From Cucumis sativus (lineage: Eukaryota; Streptophyta; Magnoliopsida; Cucurbitales; Cucurbitaceae), in the NCBI RefSeq assembly GCF_000004075.3, contig NC_026655.2, positions 23,111,489-23,175,488 of the forward strand: a DNA stretch of 64,000 nucleotides, written 5' to 3'. This document shows positions 23,660 through 36,119 of this stretch, piece after piece. Below the pieces are notes generated by a model. That model was given only the letters and a program-made list of their open reading frames with translations. It did not search any database and was not told the DNA's origin. A program made the position numbers and the translations under genes. How positions within the stretch are numbered: the first letter of the stretch is position 1; each line of letters starts with the position of its first letter.

Positions 23660-26600
23660 TTGATGGGTCGAGTCCGGTTGGATCATCTCCCGAAGTCAAA
23701 TAACATTAGTTTTTTCGATAAAATTATTTAATTATTTTTTTAAAAAGTTATTTAAAATCAAATCGATACATGTATGTGCTGAGAACTAAGAATATGTTCA
23801 AACTCTTTCCTCCGTTTGTATTAAAAAAATGTATGCGTAATAAAAAGTTGTAAAATCATTAACGAACACATAACTTTGCTATTGTGACAAATTGAATTGT
23901 GTACATGTGATAGATCTTTACTCCCATGTGTTGAAAGGGGAGATCTTTGAGTGGAGTTTGATTGCTTGAGATCATAAATATGTCTAGTGATGTTGTTGAT
24001 GATTCTTAAGTCTTATTTGTTCATGTTCAACGCAATTAGAATGTTCTGACACACTATAGTGCGCATAAATCTTGGAGGATTTTGAGAGTTTTAAGTTATT
24101 TCTTCTCCTTGTTCTGAGTAGTTTATTATCACTTGGTCTTGTGTGACATGCTTGTGTAATTTCTTTTTTGTGTTTGTTCCTTCAAAAAAAATGATAATGG
24201 TAAAGGGACAGCTGAATTTGGGACTTAACAATGAGACTTTATTTAATTAGCTCGAGAGGGACTTGTTTATGGTATGATTACAATTAAATTGTTCATAAGA
24301 TAATGAATGATCTTTAAGAAGATAGCAATAATTATAAGGACAAAACAAATTAAAATTAACAAAAATATCAAATTGGCATATAAAGTTTGTTATATTTATA
24401 AATAAGTGGGATAATCATGATAATCTAAATTCAAATATTTGTTAATATATTAGTAATCTTAAATTACTGATATCAATATCAACCTAAAGTCATTGTATGA
24501 TATTTACTTCCTACTGCAATATACGAAATGGCAAAATTACCACTACAATTTTAGTTCAATTGATACATGTTTGTATCGCAAAACAAGAGATTATAGCTTC
24601 ATACACACATACACACATTCACACATACATAATCTACAATACATGTATATTACATTGTTGATGCAAGTATGTAAATGATAGATTTATATCGATTAATCAT
24701 AAATTCCATACAAAATTACTTTTGATCGAACCAAAAATAGATATAGAAAAAAAGTTGTTTTAGATGCTTCCTAAATCATATTATTTCTTAATTATCTAAA
24801 ATTACTTGTTATTTTATTTCATAAACGATTAAAGTTGTCCTTCACACCAATTCATCCTATATTAATTAAATATAAATTGATTCAACATTTCTATAACCAT
24901 TATTTTTCTTCAACCTATATAAAATAATTTAAATCAAATAAAATATTTTACAACTTAAATAATGTATTTTTAAAAATAACTAATAACAAAGTTGTTTTAT
25001 TTTAATAACATATATTTATTTCAAAGTAATATAAAATATTTACAACCAACTTAACAAAATAAAAAATTTATTGATTTGTGATTGATATTCCTCACTTCTC
25101 TTTCTTCCTATTTGGGATTTATTTATCTTCTTTATGACCTAAATGATCGTCTATCTGATCAACGCGATCGTTTAACATTGTCAACACAATTGTTTATATT
25201 TGAAGTCATTTTTCATAGTTTAAAAATAACTACGTGATCGTGTGAATGCGATATAAACGATCGTTTACCAAGTCAACACAATCGTTTAGATTTGAAGTTT
25301 TTTTTTTCTATTGTTTAAAAAGAATTACACGATTGTGTGAATATAATCTAAATGATCGTTTACCCAGTCAACATGATTGTTTAGATTCGAAACATTTTTT
25401 CCTTCGTTTAAAAAGAATTACAGGATCACGTGGATATGTCGTAAACAATCACGTAGCATAATCAACAAGATCGTTTATATTTGAAGCATTTTTTATCATC
25501 TTTAAAAAAACTACACGATCGTGTATCATTTCCTACATGAGCGTGTATCATGATTATTTATAAGAATAATTACATGCGTGCGTTTGGCCAATTAATCTAG
25601 TGTTAACTGGGACTTTTTTTTTTTTTTTTGCATTTTTCATTGTAAGTGTGGATTTTTTTTGTCGGTTTGTTGTATTTTTTAAAGAATAGTTGCAAATTTA
25701 GCTATTAGATTCAAAATAATTAAGTATATTGCAATATTTTAAATTTTTTGAAAATTTATCAACTAGTGAGAGACCATTTCGCAAATATTGGTATATCAGC
25801 TATAGATTATACAAGTTTATTAGCAATACAAGTCTATCATGCTATATTTGTAATTTTTTAAAAATGTTGTTATATCCTTAATTATTATTTCTAAAATGGT
25901 CATCAATTACAATTTTACTTTTTTCAGAGACTCTTATATATAACGATATTTTTATTTTATTTTATTCAATCATTTAATTCAAATAAATAAAAAATATACA
26001 ATATTAATATTCAATTATAAAAAAGTATCAATACTTAACCTAATAAATGACTCTATTAAATATCATGATATAAATAATTAAACAATGTCTCCTGTCATTA
26101 CAGCTAAGTTACCAAAATTTAATAAACAATTTTTTGGTGGTTATTTTTCATAAATATAATAAACCGATAAAACACGTACAATGTGTATAACAAAATGAAA
26201 AAGCTCATTAATCTGGTTATTTTAAATATTCCATATTTGCTCTTTCTTTTCATCGTTTTCCTTTCCTCCCCTAATGTGTTTTTTTTGTCATTTTCCATAT
26301 TCATTCTTTTACAATTCAGTCCAAGCCCAACAAGCAAATGAGCCCAATAACACATAAAACTCATGAAATTTCTCTATAAATAGAGACCATTGTCATTCAT
26401 TTTGAAAGATTTTAGATTGAAGTAAAATTTGAACATTCAAACTTCTACAAGCTCTCGATATGTGTAAGTCCAACCAACATATTTTGAAAGACTGAACTCA
26501 TATCAACATTTTCTGAAAGATCGAATACTTGGAAGATTAAACTTTTATTGGATTTCAGAAGATTGAAGTTCATATCGACTTGTAACTACAACATCCTAAA

Positions 26601-26985
26601 GACCGGAGATCGATAATTTTTAACTTGTATTCGAGATAAAATATCAAATTAGTAAATACTAAAGATTTTATTCACAATATTCATCAATATATCGAAGTTC
26701 AATTCCAGGAAATACATTTATTCAAAATCTCACGTGAAACTGCATTAAACTAACTATGATTGATTTAATAAATATTAGCTCAAACCACGTAGGAGTACAA
26801 ACCCATCTTTAGTGGATCAATTACCGGCATAGGATATCCATCTTTGATTTATTAAAAAATGTTGTCCATTTGGATTTTTTTCAAATTAATACCGATAGAA
26901 CATTTTCTTACCTTCAATTTATTCAATTTTTGTTGAGATTATTTTTTATCAATTGATTCAATTTTTCGATCTAATACTCTCCGAA
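23660..26985. other. AT-rich spacer
   Basis: No gene is supported. It contains the tandem array described at 25144-25550, a CA-rich patch near 24601-24640, and GTCTATCA-type repeat words near 25770-25860. Confidence 0.5.
25144..25550. repeat. Tandem array of about four ~100-bp units with AAACGATCGTTT-like cores
   Basis: Units begin near 25144, 25259, 25354 and 25447. Each has a GATCGTTTA-like word, then GTCAACA, a second ATCGTTTA word with TTTGAAG, a T-rich stretch, TTTAAAAA, and ACACGATCGTGT-like text. The cores AAACGATCGTTT and ACACGATCGTGT are self-complementary. Related but non-tandem sequence occurs at 52540-52635 and 56785-57040. Confidence 0.8.
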
Positions 26986-27047
26986 TCTAGTAAATAGATT
27001 TTGCCAAAACAACCCACTCTTCTCTTTCCAAACTCCAATAGAACAAC

Positions 27048-27139
27048 AGCCCACTATTCTCTTTTAAAATTCGGCCCAATGGGTTCTTTGTAAGGTGAGC
27101 CCACTTTGTAAAATAAAATAGAAAAGAGGAAAACCCTAA
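27048..27139 (+). promoter_or_regulatory. Site II elements plus telo-box (eIF3a copy 1 promoter)
   Basis: AGCCCA at 27048-27053 and 27098-27103 and GGCCCA at 27073-27078 are site II elements (TGGGCY on the other strand, TCP-bound). AAACCCTAA at 27131-27139 is an exact telo-box. This combination is typical of plant genes for ribosomal proteins and translation factors and fits the gene downstream. I do not see the same set in front of eIF3a copy 2. Confidence 0.7.
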
Positions 27140-27144
27140 AACCA

Positions 27145-27308
27145 CTTCTTCCTCACGCCACCATCTACTCCTCCGGCAGCTGAGTGTTGCCGCTCCTTTG
27201 CTCCAGTTCACGGCTGCTGCTGCAGCCATCGTCTTTCCTCCCTTCGCGCCGCCGAAGCTTCAGTCACAGTGGTTTTGCTCTGATTTTCTACTCCTTTTCT
27301 GTTACTGG
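27145..27308 (+). other. 5' leader exon of eIF3a copy 1
   Basis: A GC-richer segment after the telo-box ending at a GTAGGT donor (TTACTG/GTAGGT). The intron then runs to a CATAG acceptor at about 28321, 40 bases before the ATG. The exon matches 16270-16450 on the minus strand but not the leader of eIF3a copy 2. Exact transcription start not visible. Confidence 0.65.
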
Positions 27309-28361
27309 TAGGTATTCTCCCAGCTTCCATCTATGGCTTTCTTCTCGCTTGGAAAACACGAATTTCAATTTACCTAATGATATAATGGAGGATTTGTTTG
27401 ATTAAGGAACTATTTAATTCATAGTTTCATTGATTAACCGAACAACTTCAACCTGACTGATGTCAATTGGTTTAATCACTTCAATTTTATAAACTAGCTT
27501 GCTACAAAAGATAAACAAACAACAATGGAGTGTGTCCATAAAGAACGTGTGAAGAAAACGGGAAAACAAAAGTAGAGCGAAAAGAAAATAAAAATTTTGC
27601 AATGCCCATTCTGATCTTTACATTTTCCATGACATTGCTCTTTCACTCATTATTTCTAGCTCTACCTTCTTATATCCCCTGCAATGAATTAGAGAAGAAA
27701 TGTCCGCATACTGTAGATATAGGGAGGAAGGCCTAAAGAATAGCTCAGATTCGTAATGGCCCTTTCGTGATTCAAATCACTCACTCACCCTAAGAATTGA
27801 GTAAACCACAATTAATTCACAATTTTACTTTTACTTTTAAACAATGGACAAAAGTATAAAATTTGTCTTCTTTAACACCATTTTGTAGAATGATAAAAAA
27901 TTGAAGAACTTAGAAAAGAACAATGTAAGTAAATGAAGTAAAAAAAATATGGCAGAATATGGTGAATTTCTCTCCTATAGCCACTTCTATATAAATATCT
28001 ATATATATTGCATAGATATAGATAGTCAGGAAAAGGCCATTAATGAGAGTATAGAAAAAATACCATTAAAAATTCCTTAAGAAAAGGTATAATTATCAAT
28101 AAACTAAGGTGTAAAAAAGGTTTTTAGTTATATTTGGAATTCAAAAAAAATCTGTGCCCTTTGATTAGTTATCCTTAGAAAAGCGGCAGAGCCTTCTACT
28201 TATAGGCCAACTCCTGATTTCTAAAGCAATATATTATGCAACTTGGCTGCAAAATCTCTAATTCTCACGAATTTTCTTTGTTTGGTTTAAATCTTTATAA
28301 TGGTTTTTCGTGGTTGTCATAGGTCATTCGGCTTTGGGTGAGCTAAACATTGGATTGAGAT

Positions 28362-31300
28362 ATGGCATCTTTTGTAAAGCCAGAGAATGCTTTAAAACGA
28401 GCCGAAGGTAATGAACATAATGTTATCTTTTGGATTTGCCATAAATTGAGTTCTATTTGGGAGTATGCCATGATTTTTTGGGTACTTTGTTTTAGTTATA
28501 TGTTAGGTTCTTTTGATGAATTCATGTACTGTAAGTTCTCATAATTCAATGAACGTTTTCAATTTATTGTTTGTTTGGAAGTTGGTTCAGTATACATGTT
28601 TTGATAAACATTGAGAATATATACATTATTGGTGTGTTGATGTCTGTAGATTTAGTGATTTGACTCTTCGAAGTTTTCCTTGAAGTGTTCACCTCATGGT
28701 AGTTTTCATTTTACTTTAAATGAAATTTAGGTGGTAAGGGTTTTTTTTTGGGTGGCTCGTGACGTGTTAATTTTATAGTTGGATAGCATATTCATGTCTT
28801 GAATTTTACGTTATCACGTCTTATTTTATTATTGAAAACATATAATTTGGTTCTTCTATCCTTTGTAAAGGCTTCTGAACTCTATTTATTTTCTTATTTC
28901 TTCTCATAATATAATGTCCACACCATAATTTATTTATAAGATGTAGTTGGAAGACATATTAGGACATTGGAATACCTTTTTCTAATTCCGGGGGTATTCA
29001 GTTTGCCGTTGTTGTGACTTGTGTTTCTTGTAACTGGAGTACCAAGTTTGTGTTTGTGGTTCACACTGTTGATGTATTTACCCTATTTTGAAAATTTATG
29101 ATGTCTATTGTTTTTTTTGATGTGAAATGAAGAATAGCATTTCTTCAATTTATTCTCCTTGTATGTTTTCAGAGCTGATAAATGTTGGCCAGAAGCAAGA
29201 TGCCTTGCAAGCCCTTCATGATCTTATCACTTCAAAAAAATATCGAGCATGGCAGAAACCTCTTGAGAGGATTATGTTTAAATATGTTGAGCTCTGTGTG
29301 GACATGAGGAAAGGAAGGTTTGCTAAGGATGGTTTGATTCAATATCGTATTGTTTGCCAGCAAGTCAATGTTACTTCCTTGGAGGAAGTAATCAAGCACT
29401 TCATGCATCTTTCCACTGAGAAGGCAGAGCAGGCTCGTACTCAAGCTCAAGCCTTAGAAGAAGCTCTGGATGTTGATGATTTGGAAGCTGATAAAAGACC
29501 GGAAGATCTGATGCTTAGTTATGTTAGTGGTGAAAAGGGAAAAGATAGATCTGATCGTGAACTTGTTACCCCCTGGTTTAAATTTCTGTGGGAGACCTAT
29601 AGAACGGTTCTTGATATACTAAGGAATAACTCAAAGTTGGAGGCACTTTATGCGGTAGGTGGTCACCAAGCTTGTTATTTGGTGTATGAGTAATTGAGTT
29701 AGTTTTTCAGTTTATATCTTTTAAAATGTGAGAAGTATGTCATGCCTTAAACTTTTAGCATTACTGTGGAACTTAATATTGGGTCTGGGAGTCCTAGTTC
29801 AAACCCTGTCATATTGTAACCTAGCTTCCTAATGGTTCTAATGGTTGAAGGATTTATGAAGGCTTTTGATATTGTATCTGGAACTTATGTTTAGGGCTCC
29901 TTGGATCAACTTTGCCATAAGAAACCAATTTTTTTGGGGGTTAATTTACAACTTTAGTTCTTAAAAGATTCCTTTTGTATTTTATAAAGGAAATTTATTT
30001 GACCCTTAATTCTTTACCTTTTACACATCACAATTTTTGGAAGAGGGTTACAAAAACTATTCTGGACAAGATCAGACTGTTTTCAGTTTGGACATTATTT
30101 ATTTAGCATTGGTTAGAACTTACACATTGACAAGTCTAGCATTTTTCATTTGTAGATGACCTTGATGTCTTCTGTACATTCACTAGATGAAGCATGTAAA
30201 TTTTTTGTACTGAGATGTAATAATTCTTGTAGTATTTTTCATTTGTAGATGACAGCTCATCGTGCCTTCCAGTTCTGTAAAGTGTATAAAAGAACAACAG
30301 AGTTTCGTAGGTTATGTGAAATTATCAGAAATCATCTTGCTAATCTCAATAAGTATAGAGACCAAAGGGATCGGCCTGATCTTTCTGCCCCAGAGAGTTT
30401 GCAATTGTACCTTGACACAAGATTTGAACAGCTGAAGGTTGCCACAGAGCTTGAGCTCTGGCAGGTCTGAACTTTTTCTCTCCATATAAAGTAGTGGGCA
30501 ATCTCAAGATTTCAGACATTCATATCAAGATTTCTTTTATACAAATACTGTCAATTCAGAAATCTATTTGTCACTAATTTTTGCAGGAAGCTTTTCGTTC
30601 CGTGGAAGATATTCATGGATTGATGTGCATGGTGAAGAAAACACCCAAACCATCTTTGATGGTGGTGTATTACGTCAAATTAACAGAGATTTTCTGGATA
30701 TCAGATAGCAATCTTTATCATGCTTATGCATGGCTTAAACTTTTCTCCCTTCAGAAGAGTTTCAACAAAAATTTAAGCCAGAAGGATTTGCAGCTGATAG
30801 CTTCTTCTGTTCTTTTAGCAGCACTTGCAGTGTCTCCCTACGACTCTAAGCATGGTGCATCTCATTTAGAACTTGAACATGAGAAAGAACGGAATTTGAG
30901 GATGGCCAATCTTATAGGGTTCAGTTTAGATTCCAAACTTGAAAGTAGAGATGTGGTAAAACAATTTGGCTAATTGGATTTTCTTTTATATTTTTCACCG
31001 CTTGTACATCACCTTACTCTCTCTCTGTTCTTGTTTCATCCAGCTTTCAAGGGAAAATCTTTTTTCTGAACTGGTATGTCTGATTGACTTTACTTGGTTA
31101 CTTTGTTAAATATTTCCCTCTTACGCTCTGAAAGTATGATACTTGACAGTTGATTCACATTCATTTTAAATATTAAGGTTGGATAGTAAATTTCAATATT
31201 GGAAATTAAACGACTAATGGAATTGTTTCTTATCCAGAAAAAAGAACACCATGCTTCATATTGAAAGATTGCAACTATTGTTGATGTATGTTAGTCAATT

Positions 31301-34300
31301 TTCATTTGGGCATATTTGCAATCATCTCCATCTCACCTTTTTTATTTGAAGAACTATGTTTTTCCATATACCATGGAAATGCCATGCAAATATGTATCTT
31401 AACTTTTAGTATTTTGCTCAATTTTCGTTAGGCGATTTATATGAAGAATTGTGTTTTTTCTTTTACTGTGGAAAGGTTATGCCCCGTATAATAACTTTTC
31501 ATTTACTATGTTTAGCCCACTGTAAACTGAAAAAAAAAAAAAATCATTAGGGCTGATGTGCAATCTTCTATCTCATCTCTTTTACATGTAAAACTGTGTC
31601 TTTTTCGTTTACAGTGACAAATCTGTATCACAACTTTTATTGTGTACTCGATAATTCTAGTTCTATTTTCTTAATACATTTCTGTTTTTCTTTAGGTGTC
31701 TAAAGGAGTCCTAAGCTGTGCAACTCAAGAAGTTAAAGATCTTTATCATCTTTTGGAGCACGAATTCTTTCATCTTGACCTTGCAACAAAACTGCAACCC
31801 TTGCTAAACAAAGTGTCAAAGCTTGGAGGTAAGCTTTCATCAGCTTCATCTGTCCCTGAAGTCCAATTGTCCCAATATGTTCCTGCTCTTGAAAAACTTG
31901 CTACCCTGAGGCTGCTTCAGCAGGTACCTTTTGTCATTATTTATATATTGTTAATCTTGCAAAGCTATTGCTCATACAGATAAAAACTTTGCTTGGTAAT
32001 TCAACGATCATGCACTGAACTACTTATTTATCTTTTTTATGCCAGGTCTCCAAGGTGTATCAGACTATGAAAATTGAGAGTCTGTCGCAGATGATCCCAT
32101 TTTTTGATTTTTCTGCCGTGGAGAAAATATCAGTTGATGCAGTTAAACAAAATTTCATTGGCATGAAAGTTGATCATTCGAGGAACATTGTGTTATTTGG
32201 CAATCTGGTACTGAAAAAATTCTGTCTTCTTTTCACTTTCTTCCCTTTCTTTTGCACTAAGGGTCAAGGGACAAGGCCGCTGAGATGATTCTTTCCCCCT
32301 TAATGTTAATGTATCCCATCTGATTTTTGACTGCCTGTTTAAGATTATGATTTTAAACCCAGGTGATTTGTCTCTGGCTTTTTCAATTTGCTAGTTGACA
32401 TTATGTTCTACGTGTCTTTAGATATCATTAAGATCACTTAAGTCACTTGTAGATTGAGAAACTGTAATTTGCATGACCTTCCTCCCTAAAGATTGGAGGG
32501 GTGGGTTACTGTACAAAACAGACATTTATATTGGATTTAAGGGGATTACTTTTTCTGTTTTCGTTTATTTATTAAGACTAAGGGATTATAGTCTGTTTTG
32601 TATATCTTTAGCATAGCTGCTTTTTTATGGAGTGAAGACTAAAAAGTCATAATTGTTTTCTATGAATCAATTTAGGGTATCGAATCGGATGGGCTTCGGG
32701 ACCATCTAACTGTTTTCGCAGAATCCTTAAACAAAGCAAGAGCTATGATCTATCCTCCAGTTTTGAAGGCATCAAAAACAAGTGATATATTGCCAGATTT
32801 AGCAGATATTGTCGATAAGGAGCACAAGAGGCTCCTTGCTCGGAAATCTATAATTGAGAAAAGGAAGGAAGAGCAGGAACGACAACTTCTTGAAATGGTA
32901 CCCTACTCTCATCAAACTGTGAATAACCATATTCATTTTTCTGTTGGTGTATAAATGGAAAAAAGATGTGATGAACTGTGTTTAGGAACGCGAGGAGGAA
33001 TCAAGAAGGTTAAAATTACAGAAGATAACAGAAGAGGCTGAGCAGAAGCGGCTTGCTGCAGAATATGAACAAAGAAAAAACCAACGGATTCGCAGGGAAA
33101 TAGAAGAGCGAGAACTTGAAGAAGCACAGGCTTTACTTCAGGAAGCTGAAAAGCGTGTCGGTAAAAAGAAGGGAAGCAGGAAGCCGGTTCTCGACTCTGT
33201 GAGTTCTTTTTTGTTGATTTTTTTTTTCTTATTTCGAAATGATGTAGAATTGATTAATAACATTGGTTATATATCTTTAGGAAAAGTTGACAAAACAAAC
33301 TTTAATGCAATTGGCCCTTACTGAACAATTGAGGGAGAGGCAGGAAATGGAAAAGAAGTTACAAAAGCTAGCTAAAACTATGGATTATCTAGAAAGAGCA
33401 AAAAGAGAAGAAGCTGCAACATTAATTGAAGCTGCATTTCAGCAACGGTTGCTTGAAGAAAGAATGATTCATGAACGTGATCAACAGGTCTTACTTTCTT
33501 AGTGATTTTGACTATCATTGTATACATTTGGTTTTAGTCGTTTTATTGTTATTATTATTATTATTTTAAATTGTGAATATGTGCTAATATATCATTTAAT
33601 TGTTTATTTCTTATAGATAAGGAGGTTTCTCTCATGTATGATACTAAGATTCACAATAGAGATTCTAGTATATCCTCCAGTCACTTAGGCTATATCGCAG
33701 AGTTTCTTCTTTCTAGTTCAGATCTCTATAATCCTATGTGAACTTTGATAAAGATATGCAGATGCTTTTAGAATTACAATTTTCCAGGGTTACTTTTAAT
33801 GTCTCTGACATTGAACCGGTAATTTTTTCTATGGTCTTCTTAGACCTGGTGTACACTAATTTCTAGTCTTACAATGTTTTGCTTTGTTTTATATAAATTC
33901 AATCAATCTGTTTTTCTTTTTTGTGTCGTCAATTTTTTCTTGCGATAGCTGATGGTATGTTAATGATAAACAGGTGTTTTTTAGTTCCATTTTATTGAAA
34001 ATTGAGTTTTTGTTTTGGTTTTCAGCTGGAGGTAGAGTTAAGCAAGCAGCGCCATGAAGGTGACCTCAAGGAAAAGAATCGATTGTCTAGAATGATGGAG
34101 AGTAAGGTTAGTAGTTCCATTTTCATATGGCTCTATTGGGTTAGTCTTAAACTTTGTTCCCTCCAAGTTTTAGTATACGTTGGTCTTCGTTATCAGGTAC
34201 TGTAATCACAATGTTTTTTTATTTAATTGTTTTGTGATTTATAAAATAATCTTATCTATAGATCAAAATATTATAAATCTTATTTTAAAGTCAACCCGAA

Positions 34301-35521
34301 AAATTTGCATGCTTTATTTGATCAACTAACGTTTTTTCTCTCCTAGCATAATGTGTTGTTTACAGATATATTAATTATAATTTTATTTAAATATATTCAA
34401 GAACCCACAATATTTATGTCGAAAAAGAAGAAGAAAAAAAAGAACCCACAATGTTAAATGTATAATGTACTTTTATCCAATAATAATTTATTTATTTTTC
34501 TTCGAATACAACTAACATGCAATCAGACGGTTCTTTTCAGGGAGGGGTAACCTCTAACCCTTACACTTGCCCTGTCTTTTTTACTCCGTTTTTTTAATAT
34601 ATGCATTTGTTTATTATGAACGAAGTTAAGTTTGCTTTTTACAAATATATTTTAATTAGTATTTTCCATATTACATTCTCCAAAACCACTCCTTTAATGT
34701 AGCAATAATAGGATCGAGAGTGTTAATCATCATGGGTTGGCCTAGTGGTAAAGAAAAGCGATAGTCTCAATAAATGTCAAAGAGGTCATGATGTCAATCC
34801 ATGGTGGCCACTTGAAAAAAGAAATCTGAATTGTGGCTTTTTGTTGTTTTTGGAATTATGTGATAGTATCCCTCTTATGGGCACATCAGACTTGGGGCGC
34901 TTTTTGTTCTTATTTATTACCTGAGAAAATATAATAATAGTATCAATTTTATCATATTTACTTCGTAGGTGTTCTGAAGTGAAATTTGAATGTAGGAATC
35001 TTTGCAGAAATTGACTTTTGAGACATGATTAAATTTAACCTTTTGTTTTGTGCTCTGCAGAAAAGTTTCCAAGAAAGAGTAATTAGTCTTCGTCAAGAGG
35101 AATTCAGCAGACGTAGAGATGAGAGAGAAGAGCATATCAGGCAAATAATTCAGGCCCGGAAAGCAGAAAGGGAGGCTCAGAGAAAGAAAATCTTTTATGT
35201 AAGGCGTGAAGAGGAGAGGATTAGAATATTACGTGAAGAGGAGGAAGCACGCAAGCGTGAAGGTATTTGTTTAAAATGATCTGATTTTCTATGGGGTCAA
35301 ACATCATTTTGTGCTTTTTGAACATATCGGATATGCACTTATCGACTGCTTAAGAGATCCCTCCTTAGTTTTTAGTTTTTCATATGTAGTGTATTTAGCT
35401 ATAGCTGATATTGGTTGTTTAAAAATGTGTTGATATGTAATTTGTCTTTGGTGATGACATCTTTTGAACTTTTGCAGAGGCGGAGAGGAGAAAGAAGAAG
35501 CTGAAGACAGCTGAACGCTAA
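28362..35521 (+). CDS. TIF3A1: eIF3 subunit A, copy 1, with early stop
   Basis: eIF3a is the largest core subunit and scaffold of eIF3, which binds the 40S subunit during translation initiation in the cytosol. Coding exons: 28362-28407, 29173-29654, 30249-30464, 30587-30955, 31044-31073, 31696-31923, 32046-32207, 32676-32897, 32986-33198, 33281-33487, 34026-34106, 35061-35262, 35478-35521. N-terminus [18 protein letters not shown] region roughly residues 300-500; long charged coiled-coil ([38 protein letters not shown] type) about 550-833. In the last exon the frame reads [10 protein letters not shown] then TAA (35519-35521), where copies 2 and 3 read through [13 protein letters not shown]. 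One extra T at 35519 puts the remaining 140 codons (35520-35939) out of frame, so the product would be 833 aa without the C-terminal tail. A sequencing error is possible. Confidence 0.88.
34730..34815 (+). mobile_element. Truncated tRNA-derived SINE-like fragment
   Basis: GGTTGGCCTAGTGGTAAA (box A-like) and, about 35 bases on, GGTCATGATGTCAATCC (box B-like), followed by ATGGTGGCCACTTG, as in widespread plant Au-type SINEs. It lies in intron 11 of eIF3a copy 1 and was not seen in the same intron of copies 2 and 3. The 3' part of the element is missing. Confidence 0.6.
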
Positions 35522-35939
35522 GGCTAAATTGGATGAGATAGCTGAGAAGCAGAGACAGAGAGAGCGAGAGTTGGAAGAAAAAGAAAGACTGAGGAAAGAA
35601 AGTCTCTTTGGTAGTGCCAGATCAGGTGATGCTCCTGCTCGACCTGATGTTGCTCCTAGTTCTCAGCCTCTGGAGCCAGGGACTGCTGCTCCTGCTGCCG
35701 CTGCAGCTGCAGCTGCTGCAACATCCCCAGCAAAATACGTGCCAAGGTTTCGACGGACTGAAGCCTCCAACCCTGATGCACCACCACCTGATTCTGGTCG
35801 ATGGGGAGGCAGCCGGCCTGATAATCGACCATCTCGACCGGACAGTTGGCGTAATGATGACAGCAGATCTGCATTTGGAAGTTCAAGGCCATCATGGTCC
35901 TCATCCAGAGCTCCTGCTCGTGCTAGCACTGATCGTTGA
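35520..35939 (+). pseudogene. Out-of-frame C-terminal tail of eIF3a copy 1
   Basis: This is the part of the last exon after the stop. Its frame ([19 protein letters not shown], then a poly-Ala run of nine, SPAKYVPRFRR, and Arg/Asp/Ser/Pro-rich repeats ending in TDR) is fully open and very like the tail of copy 3. That it has kept an open frame suggests the break is recent, or is not real. The 3' UTR probably continues to about 36115. Confidence 0.8.
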
Positions 35940-36119
35940 TTGTGGTGGCAGAAAATTTTTGGGTAGGACCGAGGAAAAGAATAATCACATGTTTTTGCTA
36001 CTAAACCTACTACTGAAGTTAGGGAAGAAGCAGCAGCGAGAAGGTTGTAATATTTGTTATGTTCTGTTGTGTGTTACATTTATTAGTGGAAGAGTTGTTC
36101 TTTTTGTTTTATAATGAAA

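Noticed and set aside
26987..27405. Short frames on both strands across the eIF3a copy 1 leader (MAAAAAVNWSKG... and LLPLLCSSSRLLLQ...)
   Set aside because: They lie over the promoter and untranslated first exon; neither continues across the splice site in frame with eIF3a, and the matching segment at 16196-16450 has stops and frame changes.
35608..36114. 168-codon plus-strand frame over the eIF3a tail
   Set aside because: Shadow frame of the GC-rich tail exon; the real frame is 35520-35939.
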